DNA of 64,000 nucleotides from Strix aluco (GCF_031877795.1 NC_133931.1:131106621-131170620); one strand, 5' to 3'; positions 24,742 to 36,574 are shown, numbered from the stretch's first letter. Notes: generated by a model from the letters alone, not told the origin. A program made the numbers and translations.

Positions 24742-27700
24742 CTAAAAATCAAAAAGGGAAAAAGTTACTTGGTTTCTACCTCTCAACAATGTCACTTTGC
24801 AAAATTTCATGCTGTACATTTCAAGTGTTGAGCCAGTGACACTACAAAACAAAGTTATTTACACAAATTTTTCTACAATAGATGCAGTAGTTTATTTGCT
24901 TTGGTAGCTATTTTTGCTTTGGATAATTTGGCAGGACAAATGCAGTAACATCAAATCACATTTATGCATTTTTATAGGCCTTAAGAGCTACCCTGTAACC
25001 TGTTTTTAAGATAATCCTGGAAGATGTGGAAAAGATCTTTCATTTACAAAAATTCCAACAAAACTTTAAAATATGTTTCTTTCCTACTTCCATATTTTAC
25101 AGCTAGAAAATACTCATATTCCACTGGGAAATTGTTAAATAGAAATGTAACATGTATATAACTGAACCATCTCTTCCTTTTACACTGCTTCTCTGGTGTG
25201 CTTGGAACTGGTTTTCATTTACTACAAGAAATTCAAAGCAAGTTTTTCCCATGAATAAGCGCAGAGTAGAAAAGAACACATAGTCCTTTTTCCCAGGTTA
25301 GTTATAACATGCACTGCTGGTTTTATATGCCAGGTATTCAAGATTACTGATATCTGTATCCCATATATGGGCTATATGGCAGATGTTGAATAGGACTGGG
25401 TACTAGACTCTTTAAGGATTAATTTTTTACAGACTTTCTGGTTGTCAGAATAAAGAAAAAACAGTAAAGAAACCAAATCTGTTGCTCACACCTTTCTGTT
25501 ACTACACTTTCCTCCAGTACTTTGTGTTTGATGAACCGGTAGGTAACAAATCTTAATACAACCTAAAAACTAATGGGACTCTCACTAGTAGTTTTTCAAG
25601 TAAAGTAAAGCCAAGTGACTTTCTTAATTCTAGATACTAGTTACAAATCTTACTGGCATTTCTTAATAAGAGCTTTTCTACTCACAAGCAGAGAATTTGT
25701 TTACATTAAAAATGATACTGAGTAGTTACCTCTCTGCATTAATAGTAGTTATTGTCTATTTAACCAAATCAAAATACACACCTTCAAGTAGATAATAGCA
25801 TCTGTTCCATAACCGCATATGGAGTAGAGATTTAGGTCTCCTTGAAAGTATTTAGCATACAGACGAGAAATTGGCAAGCCATACCCAAAGCCAGCCTAAA
25901 AATAAAGTACAAGACAAAATTAATTCATTTTTTACTAGTTCTTATGACTTAAAATTCAATAGCTGGAAAGGGTTCAGAGATTTTAAACTGCTACAAAGTC
26001 CTTTGCACTTCCTCTTCTCTTAACAGAAAACCAGAAATCACTAATCAGTTTCATACAGAATATTGAAGCTGACCATTAAAAAAACCCAAAGCCACAAGAA
26101 ATTAAAAAACAAATCTCCATGGAAGAGGGAGCGTTTATATACATGTTCCACTTTTACGCATTACATTTCTGTATTATCCCACAACCATTTTTGCTAGTAG
26201 AACTTTATTAGTAAAAGGAGTTTGCTACTGGTAGATAAACAACAATAGTCTAAGCCTATTTCAGTTGTGTTTGCCTCCGTAAAGATAGTGTAATTTATAG
26301 TAAGTCTCAGGACTGAGTGGGAGTAAAGACCATGTACATTACTGTCATTGGAGTATAAGAAAAAAACCAGGGTTTGACCTAGGTTGGAATGTTCTTCTTT
26401 GTTTATACCTTTAAAAGCATATTTTAAATGCTAAGCTAGATATTAAAAGTCTGTTTCAGAAAATATCAATTTGTATTTATAAGGCTCAATAATCTTTGCA
26501 TGCCCCACAAAGCAGTAGGGTGGACATAGCATCTCATTATTTATTAACCTCCCAATCTGTCCAACACCTACAGCAACCTTATTAGCAACATGAGTATTGA
26601 AAATATCTTACAAGTGGGGTATGTCGACCATCATCCATCCTCGGCCTTGGTGCTGTGGAATACATGTAGCTAAAGAGCCGCTCAATTTTCCTCACTGGAA
26701 CACCACCTCCTCTGTCTGAGATCTAAGAGAGAATGAACTTAACTACAATCATGTATTAAGAATGGTATTTAAAATGCTGTTATTTGAATAAACCTTTCCA
26801 ATAGTAACAAATGCAAATATTTTTTTGCAGCATATTAATTTTTAATCATATGATTGCACTAAATTGGAGGCTATCTACAAAATGCTCAGGCATAGTATCT
26901 GCTCTGTTGTCAGAAGCTGGAAGTTCTTTTAATAGAATTTGCTGCAGCATATGCCATCACAAAGATTACATTAAGCCCATATTGTAGTAGGCCAACAAAA
27001 TACCTTAATTGCCAGGTCTTCTTGTCCTAGAACAACTCTCACTTCAATTGGAGAAAGGGAAGGACTATTTTCTTGGAATTCAACAGTTGCCCTCATTGAA
27101 TTCTATGGAAGAGAAGGTTACCATTATCAGAGAGTGTTGGATCTATGCATTTAAAATCATACCCCTGTTATGCAGAGGCTGAGCACAGTTACCCTATTCC
27201 TATCAGTGCCTAGTGTCCAAGGAACACACTTAACAATTTAGCATAACAGGAGTTATGCTAACTCCTCGAAGTGACTAAGCATAGCCAAAACTCTTTTATG
27301 CGTGAAAGATTACACTGTTCTTGCCCAACATAACTCAGCCAATGTAAATTAAATAACATAACTCCGTTAGAAGTCACCAGGTTTCTGGAGAAGAGTAGAG
27401 TTCAGCAGTTGCTAAAGGCTGCCAGAATTCTGCACCCCATGTTGGCAGCACATTACTTCAGCCCTATTCACTACTTGAAGATGTATCACCCACTCCACAG
27501 AAAAATCACCAGGGCAAACCTGCACTACAGATGTAATCTCTAAAAGCAGAAGGCTAGCCATGGTCACAACCCCATGTGCCACTTTTACTCTTTCCTCTCA
27601 CTTACCCTGTCCCATTTACCACTGCACAAAAGCGTCCAAATACTCTCCTACAAACTGCAATCACTCCTTTCCCAACTGCCAAAGCTATTTCCCCAAATAA

Positions 27701-30700
27701 GAAAATTTTAGAAATTTCACTGCCCTATGCAAAGCTTTACTTCATTCAGATCTAGCTGGAGATTTTACATATTGATGCTCCAGCTCAGAGCACTAAGGGA
27801 AGAAACAGTTTACACTGACGTACCTTAAAGAGCTCAAAGAGCATGTGAAAAAGATGAGATGGAACATATACAATGTTAATTGGCTCTCCTGGAAATTTTC
27901 CTATAGGAAGGGAAAAATACAAGCAAGATTTAAAAGGGTGATGGAATTTTTCTGCATTGTATCCAGATTTTACAATAAGCAAGTTGTATGACAAAAACAA
28001 GAAAATAAAGCTTCACTTTTGGGGTTCCCTCCCCCCCCCAAATGAGCAAACAACCTTATGCATTCATAACAGTGTTTAGATTGTAATTGCCACTTGCTTA
28101 ATCACAGTTTCTTTTCAAATAAACTTAAAAAAATCAAGTATTAATTTCCTTTTATAAGCAAAGGATTTCAGAGGTTAAGCAGACTGCCCAAGACCAGACA
28201 CATGCAGGCAGCTTGGGCCAGAACCAGCATTTCAGTCAGCAGCCCCACTTCCTCACTCCAGATACAGAGCTCCACTCTAGCAACTTATCACGTTACTTCA
28301 AGTACAGTTTAGTCTTACTTCTCTCAAATTCATAAATATTACCTCAGAAAATCTAGTGTTCAAGATACAATATTTGAGTTCTAACAGAGGCGATTAAATG
28401 AGGTGCCTACAACAGAAAATGAAGAGGAACCAGCCCAAACCAGATCAACTGGTATGTACCATTATGGCTACAGAAATGGGAGCCTTTTGATTCAGTAAAA
28501 GCAGCAGTCTGGCTACCGATCGGAAGACAGACATGAAAGCTCTCATCTTACCATTCACTTGAGTAAGTTTCAGTTCTGGAGACGTTAAGTAATACTGGTC
28601 ACACAACATCTTGGAACTTTCAAAAGCATCTGAAATATTTATTTAAATAAAATTTGTGAAGTGTAATATCAAACACGGTAGAAATTCATTCTAATGCATG
28701 GCAAAATATGATTTTTAACCGCATTAGCTGCTAAGGTGTTCCAGACTCTAAGCCTGTGCCTCAAAGGAATGACAACATTGCATCCACTGTGTGCATTAAA
28801 AACTGAGAACAAATAGGCAATTACAGCAGCATGGGAAAATCTTCAGTACAATTTGATAACTCAGGTAACAGATGTGTCTGTTTCACAATCAATAGGTAAG
28901 GCCGATCTCAACATCACAGACCTTAACTGCTACCTCATCTGTCACTTGCTAGGCCTTACTCCAACACCTTTTTTACTGCTACTTTGTATTTTAAATTCTG
29001 TTCTATAAAAGCTCCTGTTTTGATAAACTGCTCTCAGCTATTTCAGTAAAAGCCAGTCAGCATCACCCAAATTGCTTGCAATCAGATATAAATACTGATC
29101 ACAAAGAGAAATATTAAGGATCTGAATACATACCATTGACTACTTCAGCAACATCACAGCAAGGATCAATACTTCCAATGTGCCTTGGGTGCCCTGAGCC
29201 AGATTTATCATCAAAAAGAAGTGCTGTTTGAGATGAAAACAATACTGTATTTAATCCCAAATATTGTATTAGGAAAAAAGCCTTAAATTTAGACTAATAC
29301 AGTATGATCACAACATATAATCACATAAAATACTGAGTGTTGTTTATGCCTTTTGTGAGTTAAAAATACTATCTACTGCCAGCAAATTGTGTTGGCTGTT
29401 CTGTAGTTCAACATCTAAAGGCTTTTTAGATGTACAGAAGGAGATCCCTACATATTCCACACAAGACTTATTACAATTAGTCTGTAGTCTAGAAAACAAG
29501 TTTTCACATTACTTTCATAAGTCATACATTCAGTTTGTGACTTTTCAGTGTCACACAAAACCATCTGAGGCAGATCTCCCAACAGGTTTAAGAAACTTTT
29601 ACATTAACGTGTTTCTTATTAGGTTGAATTTTTTCCTCAGGTAAAAATTTCTACTTACTGTGTTGGTTCATTAGCATCCGGGTAGAAATACGGCTCATGT
29701 AAAAACGATCCAAAAAGTACTGAATGTTTTGATTGGTGACAGGATCTACTTTAAAAATATCTTTGTATTCAATTACTCCTTGTGCCATTGTAGGAACCAC
29801 ATCATGATGTCTGTTTCGGACTCTAATTAATGTGTCTATAAAGCTAGGTCAAAAAAAGATCTTGTTAGAACATTATTCTAAGACTACATGGAGACAAGCT
29901 TTATACAATGTCTAATCCAGCAGCAGCACAGATAAGTGCATAACAACATTAATATTACAATACAGTCTGGTTTTTTCATTCTTTTAAAAGTAATTCCTCA
30001 CCAACCTAAACCAGCAGAGTTTGATAATTTTAATACAAAAGGTGTAATCATTAGCCATGTCAAATTCACTGCCTGTTTACTCATTCATAATAGTTTGAGG
30101 AGAGGAGAATGTGAGGAAGGGAAAAAGACCCCTAGCTGACATCTTGGAAAGAAGCAGGGACGTGACATTACAGATAATTTTTGTTGATACTTCATCATGA
30201 CAGTTCAAGGGGCAGTATGCCCTTGAAACTGAGCTGCAATGGGTCATGTTTATTAGCAGTATTGCTAAACATAATCGGAGATTTAAACCAGTTTTCTCTA
30301 TGCACAGCACTTCATGATAGATTATCAAATTCAGCTCATGACAGCTCTCATTCTAAACTGACTACACTGTGAAAAGTGGAATGTGACATCAAAAGTTCAA
30401 AGAAACAAATGAAAAGCTTACTCAGATAAGACTTTTTGGTCATCTGGGCTTTTCTGATGGAACTCAACCAGCTCCATTAGGCTTTGGATGTACCTATTGA
30501 AAAAGAACACAAGAAATATATGCTATTCATTTGACTTATTAGTCTAGAAACAGGATACTTTGTCTTGTCCAAATCATTACTCTTAACAAGCCATATAGAA
30601 GTCTGAAGTATCAAGTTCCATCCAAGTATAGAATCACAGAAGGACACTTCTTGACTGCCTGAACCCTAGAAGTTTTAAAAGTCTTTTCTTGTGCCTGCCA

Positions 30701-32662
30701 CCCAGAAAGGAATCTAAATCCTCACTTTAAATGTGTAGGATTCCCTTACAATTCTTGAGAGGTGTTTCAAAAGAAGATCCAAAATGACAATACTGATCAG
30801 GAAGCCACTTAAGCAAAATTTTTCCAAATCCAAACAGCTTTGGTACAAGCTAAGTACTTGAGCCTCTTGTGCTAACATCTGACAGCCCTGACACATACTG
30901 CAAAGGCACAACTGTTTGCTCGATTAAGAACAGTTTCTGGATCTCACTCTAATACTTTTGCCCTTTATGTCAGCCATCCTTGTAAATGCTGCAGCTGTGC
31001 CAGGAAAACAAGGTTAAATCAGATTCAACCACCGTGTCAACTGCAGAGGTTATGTTAACTGAAGTCCAAACATTTGCTGCACAGGCCAAGGCAATATACT
31101 ATCGAATGGAAACTGTTAGTAATTCCATCAGTGGCAGACACAAACAAGTATTTAGTCTGCTTTCCCATTTTTGTGTAGGTCTTAGGGTCTGTAATGCTAT
31201 GTGAAAACAGAACACATTTTTTTTCTCTCCCTCCTTAGAGTAAGAAGTGAGATTTGCTCTACCAACTATTTCAAACTGTTAGTTTAAAAAAAATATTTAA
31301 AAATAACAGTATTACCATGTTGCTTTTCAATTTAATTTTAGTATACTAGAAAAGGACAGTGTGTAACAGCTTGCAACTCAGCTTTGAAGAAGGAACTGCA
31401 TTTCTAGTGTATTTTGTTATTGTCTTCTACTATTCGAAAAGTCTATGACAACCAAGTTGCCAAAGCTATGTTATTTCACAGCCTGAGTTCAAGGAGTTCT
31501 TACTTACCAGCTTCTTACTAATTGTACTGATGGAGTGCCTAGTAATTTATCAGGAAGAAGATCAATTTCTCTCAGTATGTTTGCAAACCTCACAGGAAGT
31601 TCTTGTCGCAAAAATGCAAAAGAAGTTCTCTCACATCCATTAGTTGAGCCTATGAATAAACCCAAAATAAAAACATTGTTTAAGAAGTTTCAAGATGCAA
31701 CTACAAATTGCTGTCTTTCCACAGACTGCAGGACTATATACCTTTGCAAGCATCATGCTACCACGGGCCAGTTCTCCTAGGTGGACATATATGTTTGTGC
31801 TTAGTTGTTTACATGACAGAAAGACACAGCATGTTCCTGGGAGCAATACTTGTACATTTTCCAGTTAGACACGGGACTTATTTGTAATCCTCTAAAAGAA
31901 GCACTCCAGCCTTTGTAAACACGGGCTTCTTCGGGGTGACGTCTGAAAATGTCATGTGAGCACAGGCTTCACAGCTGCCAAAGCGGTAACGGGAGCTGGG
32001 TACAGCTCGTTCACTCCGGCAGGACAGGAGCACCGCCTCCCCCCCCGGCCACCGGCACCCCAGCCCGCGGCAGCGCCCTTCCCGGGGCTAACTCACTCTC
32101 GGCCCCCCCGCCCCGCGACCACCACGGGCACGGAGCCGTGGCCTATCTTCGGCTCGGATCGAAGCAGTCACAAGTCACCACCGTCTGGTGCCTGAGGCCG
32201 GGGCTGGTGGCCCAAGGCGACCTGCCCGTTGCCGCCGCCCGGGCCGGCGGGTCCCCGAGCGGGGCTCAGCCCCCCCGCCCGAAGGGGCCGCTCCCCTCCC
32301 TCCGCGCTGGCGCCGGCGACGCGGGGCGGCAGCGCCTTCATGGCAGGCAGCGCCCGCACTCCCCCGGGCCGCTCCCGCACCCCTCTCCCGCCGCAGCCCC
32401 CCCCCGGGCTCGCCCCTCAGCGGGGAAACAAGCCTCGGAGCAGCAGGTTTGCAGGGCTCCTCCGCCGACCGGACCCCCGCCCCGCCCCTGGTCGTCCCCG
32501 CCTCTCACCGAAGTCCAGCAACTGCTTGATGGAAAGCGGGGAGGGGGAGAAGCGGGAAAACTGCTCCACTTCCCGCGGCAACCGGCCGCGGCTGCTGCTG
32601 CCGCCGCCGCTGGCCCCTGCCAGGGGGGCGGCGGTGCGCAGGGCGATCCGGGCGGCCTTCAT
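24598..32662 (-). CDS. PDK4: PDK4, pyruvate dehydrogenase kinase 4, mitochondrial (complete, 11 coding exons)
   Basis: Eleven exons with GT-AG borders join to 1,266 nt and encode 421 residues. The product phosphorylates the E1-alpha subunit of pyruvate dehydrogenase in the mitochondrial matrix and shuts off glucose oxidation in fasting. Residues 1-16 ([16 protein letters not shown]) look like a mitochondrial presequence. An N-terminal four-helix region follows, then a GHKL ATPase fold: N-box [12 protein letters not shown] (Glu263, Asn267), SDRGGGVP (Asp302), GFGYGLP (338-344), GTD (366-368) and the C-terminal DW motif (Asp403-Trp404). It is ten residues longer than human PDK4 (411), mainly through a Gly/Ser/Arg-rich insert at about 18-27. 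Asp394-Trp395 in human and 403-404 here agree with that insert. The start ATG has G at -3. PDK4 is assigned over PDK1-3 by the N-terminus, the C-terminus and the ASB4 neighbour. Confidence 0.97.
25782..25895 (-). CDS. PDK4: PDK4 exon 10
   Basis: 114 nt. It encodes [20 protein letters not shown] and then [11 protein letters not shown]: the second glycine box and the threonine-aspartate of the GHKL fold. The donor is GTGTGTAT. Confidence 0.97.
26612..26722 (-). CDS. PDK4: PDK4 exon 9
   Basis: 111 nt. It encodes [20 protein letters not shown] followed by [10 protein letters not shown], which is the G1 box and the start of the ATP lid. The donor is GTAAGATA. Confidence 0.97.
27004..27102 (-). 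CDS. PDK4: PDK4 exon 8
   Basis: 99 nt, phase 0. It opens with NSMRATVE, in which Asn267 would bind Mg-ATP, and ends [11 protein letters not shown]. Serine after the Asn is PDK3-like; human PDK4 has alanine from memory. Confidence 0.96.
27824..27900 (-). CDS. PDK4: PDK4 exon 7
   Basis: 77 nt. It encodes [19 protein letters not shown], the start of the ATP-binding domain, ending just before the N-box asparagine. Glu263, the expected catalytic base, is in ELFK. The donor is GTACGT. Confidence 0.96.
28552..28629 (-). CDS. PDK4: PDK4 exon 6
   Basis: 78 nt. It encodes [20 protein letters not shown] and LTQVN, matching the family SSPELK segment. The donor is GTAAGAT. Confidence 0.95.
29134..29223 (-). 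CDS. PDK4: PDK4 exon 5
   Basis: 90 nt. It encodes [20 protein letters not shown] and CCDVAEVVN. The HIGSIDP motif is conserved in PDKs. The donor is GTATGT. Confidence 0.95.
29659..29843 (-). CDS. PDK4: PDK4 exon 4
   Basis: 185 nt. It encodes [20 protein letters not shown] and, later, [20 protein letters not shown]. The [14 protein letters not shown] and RISTRML motifs are diagnostic of the mitochondrial kinase family. The donor is GTAAGTAG. Confidence 0.96.
30422..30493 (-). CDS. PDK4: PDK4 exon 3
   Basis: 72 nt with donor GTAAGC. It encodes [20 protein letters not shown] and VLS, part of the N-terminal helical domain that holds the lipoyl-domain and allosteric sites in the family. Confidence 0.95.
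31508..31649 (-). CDS. PDK4: PDK4 exon 2
   Basis: 142 nt after the acceptor TTCATAG, with donor GTAAGTA. It encodes the [20 protein letters not shown] helix and [18 protein letters not shown], ending within a Trp codon. Confidence 0.96.
32509..32662 (-). CDS. PDK4: PDK4 exon 1
   Basis: This exon encodes residues 1-51 plus the first base of codon 52: the presequence, the Gly/Ser/Arg insert, and the [20 protein letters not shown] region conserved in PDK kinases. The donor is GTGAGAG. The whole exon lies in a CpG island. Confidence 0.96.
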
Positions 32663-32672
32663 CGCTCCCGGG

Positions 32673-32855
32673 GCGTCGGTCGGTCAGCGGGTGGGTGGGT
32701 GGGTATCGGGAGGGTATCCGGTGGGTGGGCCGGTCAGTCAGCGGGTGGGTGGCAGGTAACCGGGTCGGTCGGTGCGCAGGTGAGCGGCAGGTAAGCCGGC
32801 CGGCAGGTGTCGGGTGGGTATCCGCTGGGTGGGTGGCAGGTAAGCCGGTCGGTAT
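32673..32855. repeat. GC-rich minisatellite in PDK4 5' UTR
   Basis: Irregular tandem copies built from units such as GTCAGCGGGTGGGTGG (near 32,684 and 32,733) and GTGGGTGGCAGGTAA (near 32,744 and 32,832), interspersed with CGGTCGGT. At 32,689-32,714 the plus strand has six GGG runs, the first four separated by single T residues. Confidence 0.8.
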
Positions 32856-32904
32856 GGAGTGCTAGGGGAACTCGTGCTGTCCCCTCGCCTGTAGCGAGCG
32901 GCTT

Positions 32905-32961
32905 CACGTGTCGCCTCTATTTACAGTCCCCGGGGGGCGGGGCTCCGTCAGGCCACGCCCC
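32905..32961 (-). promoter_or_regulatory. PDK4: PDK4 core promoter candidate
   Basis: On the minus strand, GC-boxes (32,933-32,944 and 32,953-32,961) are followed by a TATA-like TAAATAG (32,917-32,923) and then an E-box CACGTG (32,905-32,910). A start about 30 bases past the TATA-like box would give a 5' UTR of roughly 220 nt. The placement is inferred from motifs only. Confidence 0.5.
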
Positions 32962-33489
32962 GCAGCCCCTAACGGAACGTTCCCCACGCGGTGCGGCTCG
33001 TGACCGCCGTTGGCGGGGTTCCCCCCCATCCCCCGGTCCCCGTGGGCAGCGGGCGCGTCGCCAACCCGGCGGGAGAAGCGCCAGAGGCGCCGAGTTGGCC
33101 GGGGAGGCCGCGGGGGAGCCTCGGGGCCGGCGGGAGGGGGGCCGGGGTGCTGGCTCTGCGCCGCCTCCAGCGACCTTGTTTACCGGGCAGGGGCTGGGCA
33201 ATGTCAGCGGCGGGGAGGCCCTGGCAACACCCGGGGGCGCCGCGCTCCTCCCGCTCCTCATTGGCTGCTCCGGGGGGTCTGGCCTTGTGGCGGGAGCCAA
33301 TGGGCGCCAGCGGGGACCCCCGGGCTGCGGGGAGCGGGAGCGGCGGCCACGCCCCTTCTGGTCCGGCCGGCCCGGCGCGGCCCGCGGCGGCTGCGGTGTG
33401 AGGGCGGGGGGTGCGTGGGTGAGGCAGAGGGGCAGCTGCCTCTGAGTGCAGGGGACGCTACCGGTGGAGTTACTGAAGGGCCAGGGTCG

Positions 33490-35785
33490 GCGCAGAGACT
33501 GCGCGGAGGTGCAAAGGGAGCAAAATTAGATCCTCGCCACAGGGTTCGGGGTGCTTGACATGCAGGTCATCACGGTGGCCTGGATTAATAGTGACGAGGT
33601 ATCTGCAGGCAGCTGCTTTGGTGACGCACTCGCTCCCAGATCGCCATGTGACCCTTATTTACTCTCTCCAAGCTGACCTAAGAGATGACTGGCTGAACAG
33701 CTCTCTCTCGGTCAGCTCATCTTCCAGGGTCACAGACGAGCTGGGAAAGGCCTGCAGACCTTTTGTCTTCATTAGAGAGGGAACTTTGTTCTCCAGTGCT
33801 GCCCGGCTTTCTCCCAGGCATTTCCATTTCACTGCTGGCAGGCCCTGCATAATACGTTGAAGAAGGGAGTTAATGTCAGCAAAGGACTTCCTGACGTCCT
33901 AAATCTTGGTCAGTAACAGCAGGAGCATGTGGCAATAAAGCAGTGATACAAAAGAATATAGCCTTAATATTTACATATAACTCCTCAGTCCAATTTTTAT
34001 ACACATATATTTCTACACACGCACACAAATATGAATACTTTTTTCCATGGGAAGGAAGATACATTCCTAGAAAGAATATACTTAAATAGGCAGAGGAGAA
34101 CACTTTGGCTTATCGTTAGATTTATTTTGAACTTTATCTCATTTTTGTCTTCCTAGTCATTATATGTTATCCCTGCTTACTTTTCTACTCCCACTGTGCT
34201 TTCTGTTTTATTATTTTATTGCCCCTGGTTTATTTTTTTATTGGGAGAGTTACTCTGTTATTGTTCCATTGGATATTATGTTTTATCACAGTGATTGAAT
34301 GTTGGCATATGAAATGTGAAATGATGCAAAATGAAGGCACCTAATAATAGTAAATGTAACCATTTTGATTTTTTCTGCGCTTGCCAGAAGTTGCAAATTT
34401 GAGAATAGATGTTGGGATTTGCTTTTGACTGTTTTGACTTTGTCCACAAGTTGCAGATGACTCACAGGAGTAAAAATATCATGGGAAATTTGATAAATTA
34501 TGCAGCATGTGTAGGATAGCTTTAGTTTTGTTTCATGTTATTCCTGAAGCCATTAATCAATGGCAAGCAAGAAGCTCAAGGTTAACACTTTGCAATAAAA
34601 TCTGAGTCAAGAAAGTCCTCTGCACTAGGCAGTTATTCTAGCATATGAAGTCAGTATTTCTGTTCCTGTTGAGGTACTCTAATCTGCTGGTGTGGTGACC
34701 CTGCTTAATATAAGTAAGTTGAATAACCTTTGTGAGTAATCATATTGCACACTCTGTTCTGTGAATAGATAAAAAGTCTGCTAGGAATAATTCCTGTTTA
34801 CATTCCTTTTCTTTATAGCAACATGTTTTCTCATAGTTTTCCTGGTGGTTATATGCAGTAAGGGATGAACAAAAAACTTACCTATTCAGTTTAGCTCTGT
34901 TCAAAGAGTAAAATTCTAGTTGCAGGAAATACAGGAAGCATGTTGCCTTCCCCAAGTATTAAAAGGACAAGGCTCCAGTAACTCAAAACCTGGATGCTTT
35001 TCAATTCAAAACAAACTTCTGCAAGAATTTTACACATCAGCAGCACAACAACTAACACAGTTTTACTACTGCAAAGAGCTTCTGGAAGAAGCATGTCTCC
35101 ATAATGCAGTTTTGTTTCTCACTCTTTCTATGACAGGTTATATATTACAGTAGGTTCTGAACAGTATAACTTTCCATTTCTGTAAGCATAAATGATGCAT
35201 CTGGGAAATAATTGTTAAAGATGTCCTGAATATTGGGCAAGACAGCTAAGATGTAGGCACAAAGGTAACAATGTATTAGGATTAATTGTCAGCCAAGCTG
35301 CATGTGAAGAAGACTAGGCTGTGAAAACTGTAACCACTTCAAATAACTCCACAATCTGTCCTGACTGCAGCACTGTTTGTTCTAATTTTATTTCCTCTCC
35401 AAACCACCATTTCCCCCCTCCTCCTGAAGCCCCAGTGCACGTGACAGAAGTGCAGGTGTCAGAGAACAGCATTTTGATGGCGCAGGACAGTGCCAGATTC
35501 TGAACTGCAGCATTCATCAGATGGGGTCTCATTTCTGCTGCTTTAATATTTTAACTTTCCTCTTCTGAACTGCCCTGGGGCAAGTTTTGAAAAGACAGTA
35601 ACAACGCTTTCCGTTGCTCTGTCACAGTAATATTTTGCTATAATGGAGCTGCGTTAACATTGTGGGTTTTTGCACAACAGCTGGGTCCAGAAGAGTGGAA
35701 CAAATGAAGCCTGGATTCCTGTCCATTTGTCTCCTCATTGCTATCCACTGCCATCAGCTGTCTCCCTCCTCAATGCTCCTTATGT
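33490..35785. other. PDK4 upstream region, no gene seen
   Basis: AT-rich single-copy-looking DNA. A FOX-type TGTTTAC occurs near 34,796. No coding exon, RNA gene or intact repeat is recognised. Confidence 0.45.
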
Positions 35786-35789
35786 CCTC

Positions 35790-36152
35790 CCCAGTGCTGG
35801 AGACACAACGTGTTGTACTTAGGTCAGAGCCATGTTCCTGGCTAGCCAGAATATGTGATAACTGGCCATGCTGATGATGTCTGCTAGAAGGTGTTCTGGC
35901 TGATTTTGCCCTACCTTTTTCTCCATGGGGACACAAATTTAAGGCTCTTCTTCCTAACTCACCTGCCAACAAGCGCTGCAGACACAATATACTGTGCTGG
36001 GGTGGGTGCCCTCTCCTGACCAGCCAGAATACCTGTGACAACAACTGGTGGGGTTGATGCTCTCTAGTAGAATGAGGCTTGGCTGATTTTCTCCTGCATT
36101 TTCCTCAGTGTGGGCCAAAATTTGAATCTCTCCTCCCTAAACCATCTGGCAG
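35790..36152. repeat. Diverged tandem duplication, two units of about 180 bp
   Basis: Landmarks recur at offsets of 178-184 bases: GCTGGAGACACAA at 35,796 with GCTGCAGACACAA at 35,975, AGCCAGAATA at 35,844 and 36,022, and GGCTGATTTT at 35,898 and 36,081. The match is clear but diverged. The family is not recognised. Confidence 0.65.
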
Positions 36153-36574
36153 TTTGTACAAAGTTTATAGGAAGTTGATTATCCAAATTTGGTTGAAATG
36201 GTTAGGAGAGGTGGTTTGGTAAACAGGTGAACAGGCAACATTACTGAAGTTTTTTTTCCCTTGGGAAACCAGACTAACAAAGGCAACTTCTAACTCAGCT
36301 TTTGTAAGGAAGGGTAAAGGATGACCCAGGAGGAGCAGTAAGTGAGGGTGGCAATTAGTGGTGGCACTAGAAAGTTTTGAATGTAAGCAGGAGGAATGGC
36401 CTGATGAGTGAAGGGCATGAGCTGTATTCGCAGCGCTTCGTGAAATTTCCAGCAGTGCCATGGGCAAAGCGCTTCCCCTCTGCCTGCACCTGGGTCTGCG
36501 TTTATACAATTGGATTGATACTTTATTCCACTAACACGTTTGTTTTCTAAATATTTATGCGGCCCTTTGCACGG

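Larger units (their letters stand above)
31990..33480. promoter_or_regulatory. PDK4: CpG island over PDK4 promoter, exon 1 and intron 1
   Basis: About 1.5 kb of CpG-dense, GC-rich sequence covers most of intron 1, exon 1 and the upstream region, in sharp contrast to the flanking AT-rich DNA. CCAAT boxes occur in both orientations, on minus at 33,260-33,264 and on plus at 33,297-33,301. Long open frames on both strands here are composition artefacts. Confidence 0.85.

Noticed and set aside
30628-30660. TATAGAATCACAGAA, resembling the start of a reversed CR1 3' tail
   Set aside because: The match is short and the following sequence does not continue like CR1. It lies in PDK4 intron 2 without boundaries.
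31949-32794. 281-codon plus-strand open frame
   Set aside because: It lies in the CpG island antisense to PDK4 exon 1 and intron 1, is Pro/Gly/Arg/Ala low complexity, and has no domain. It is a GC-content artefact.
32807-33558. Several overlapping GC-rich frames on both strands upstream of PDK4
   Set aside because: All six frames are open in the same CpG-dense stretch. Composition explains them and no protein family is visible.
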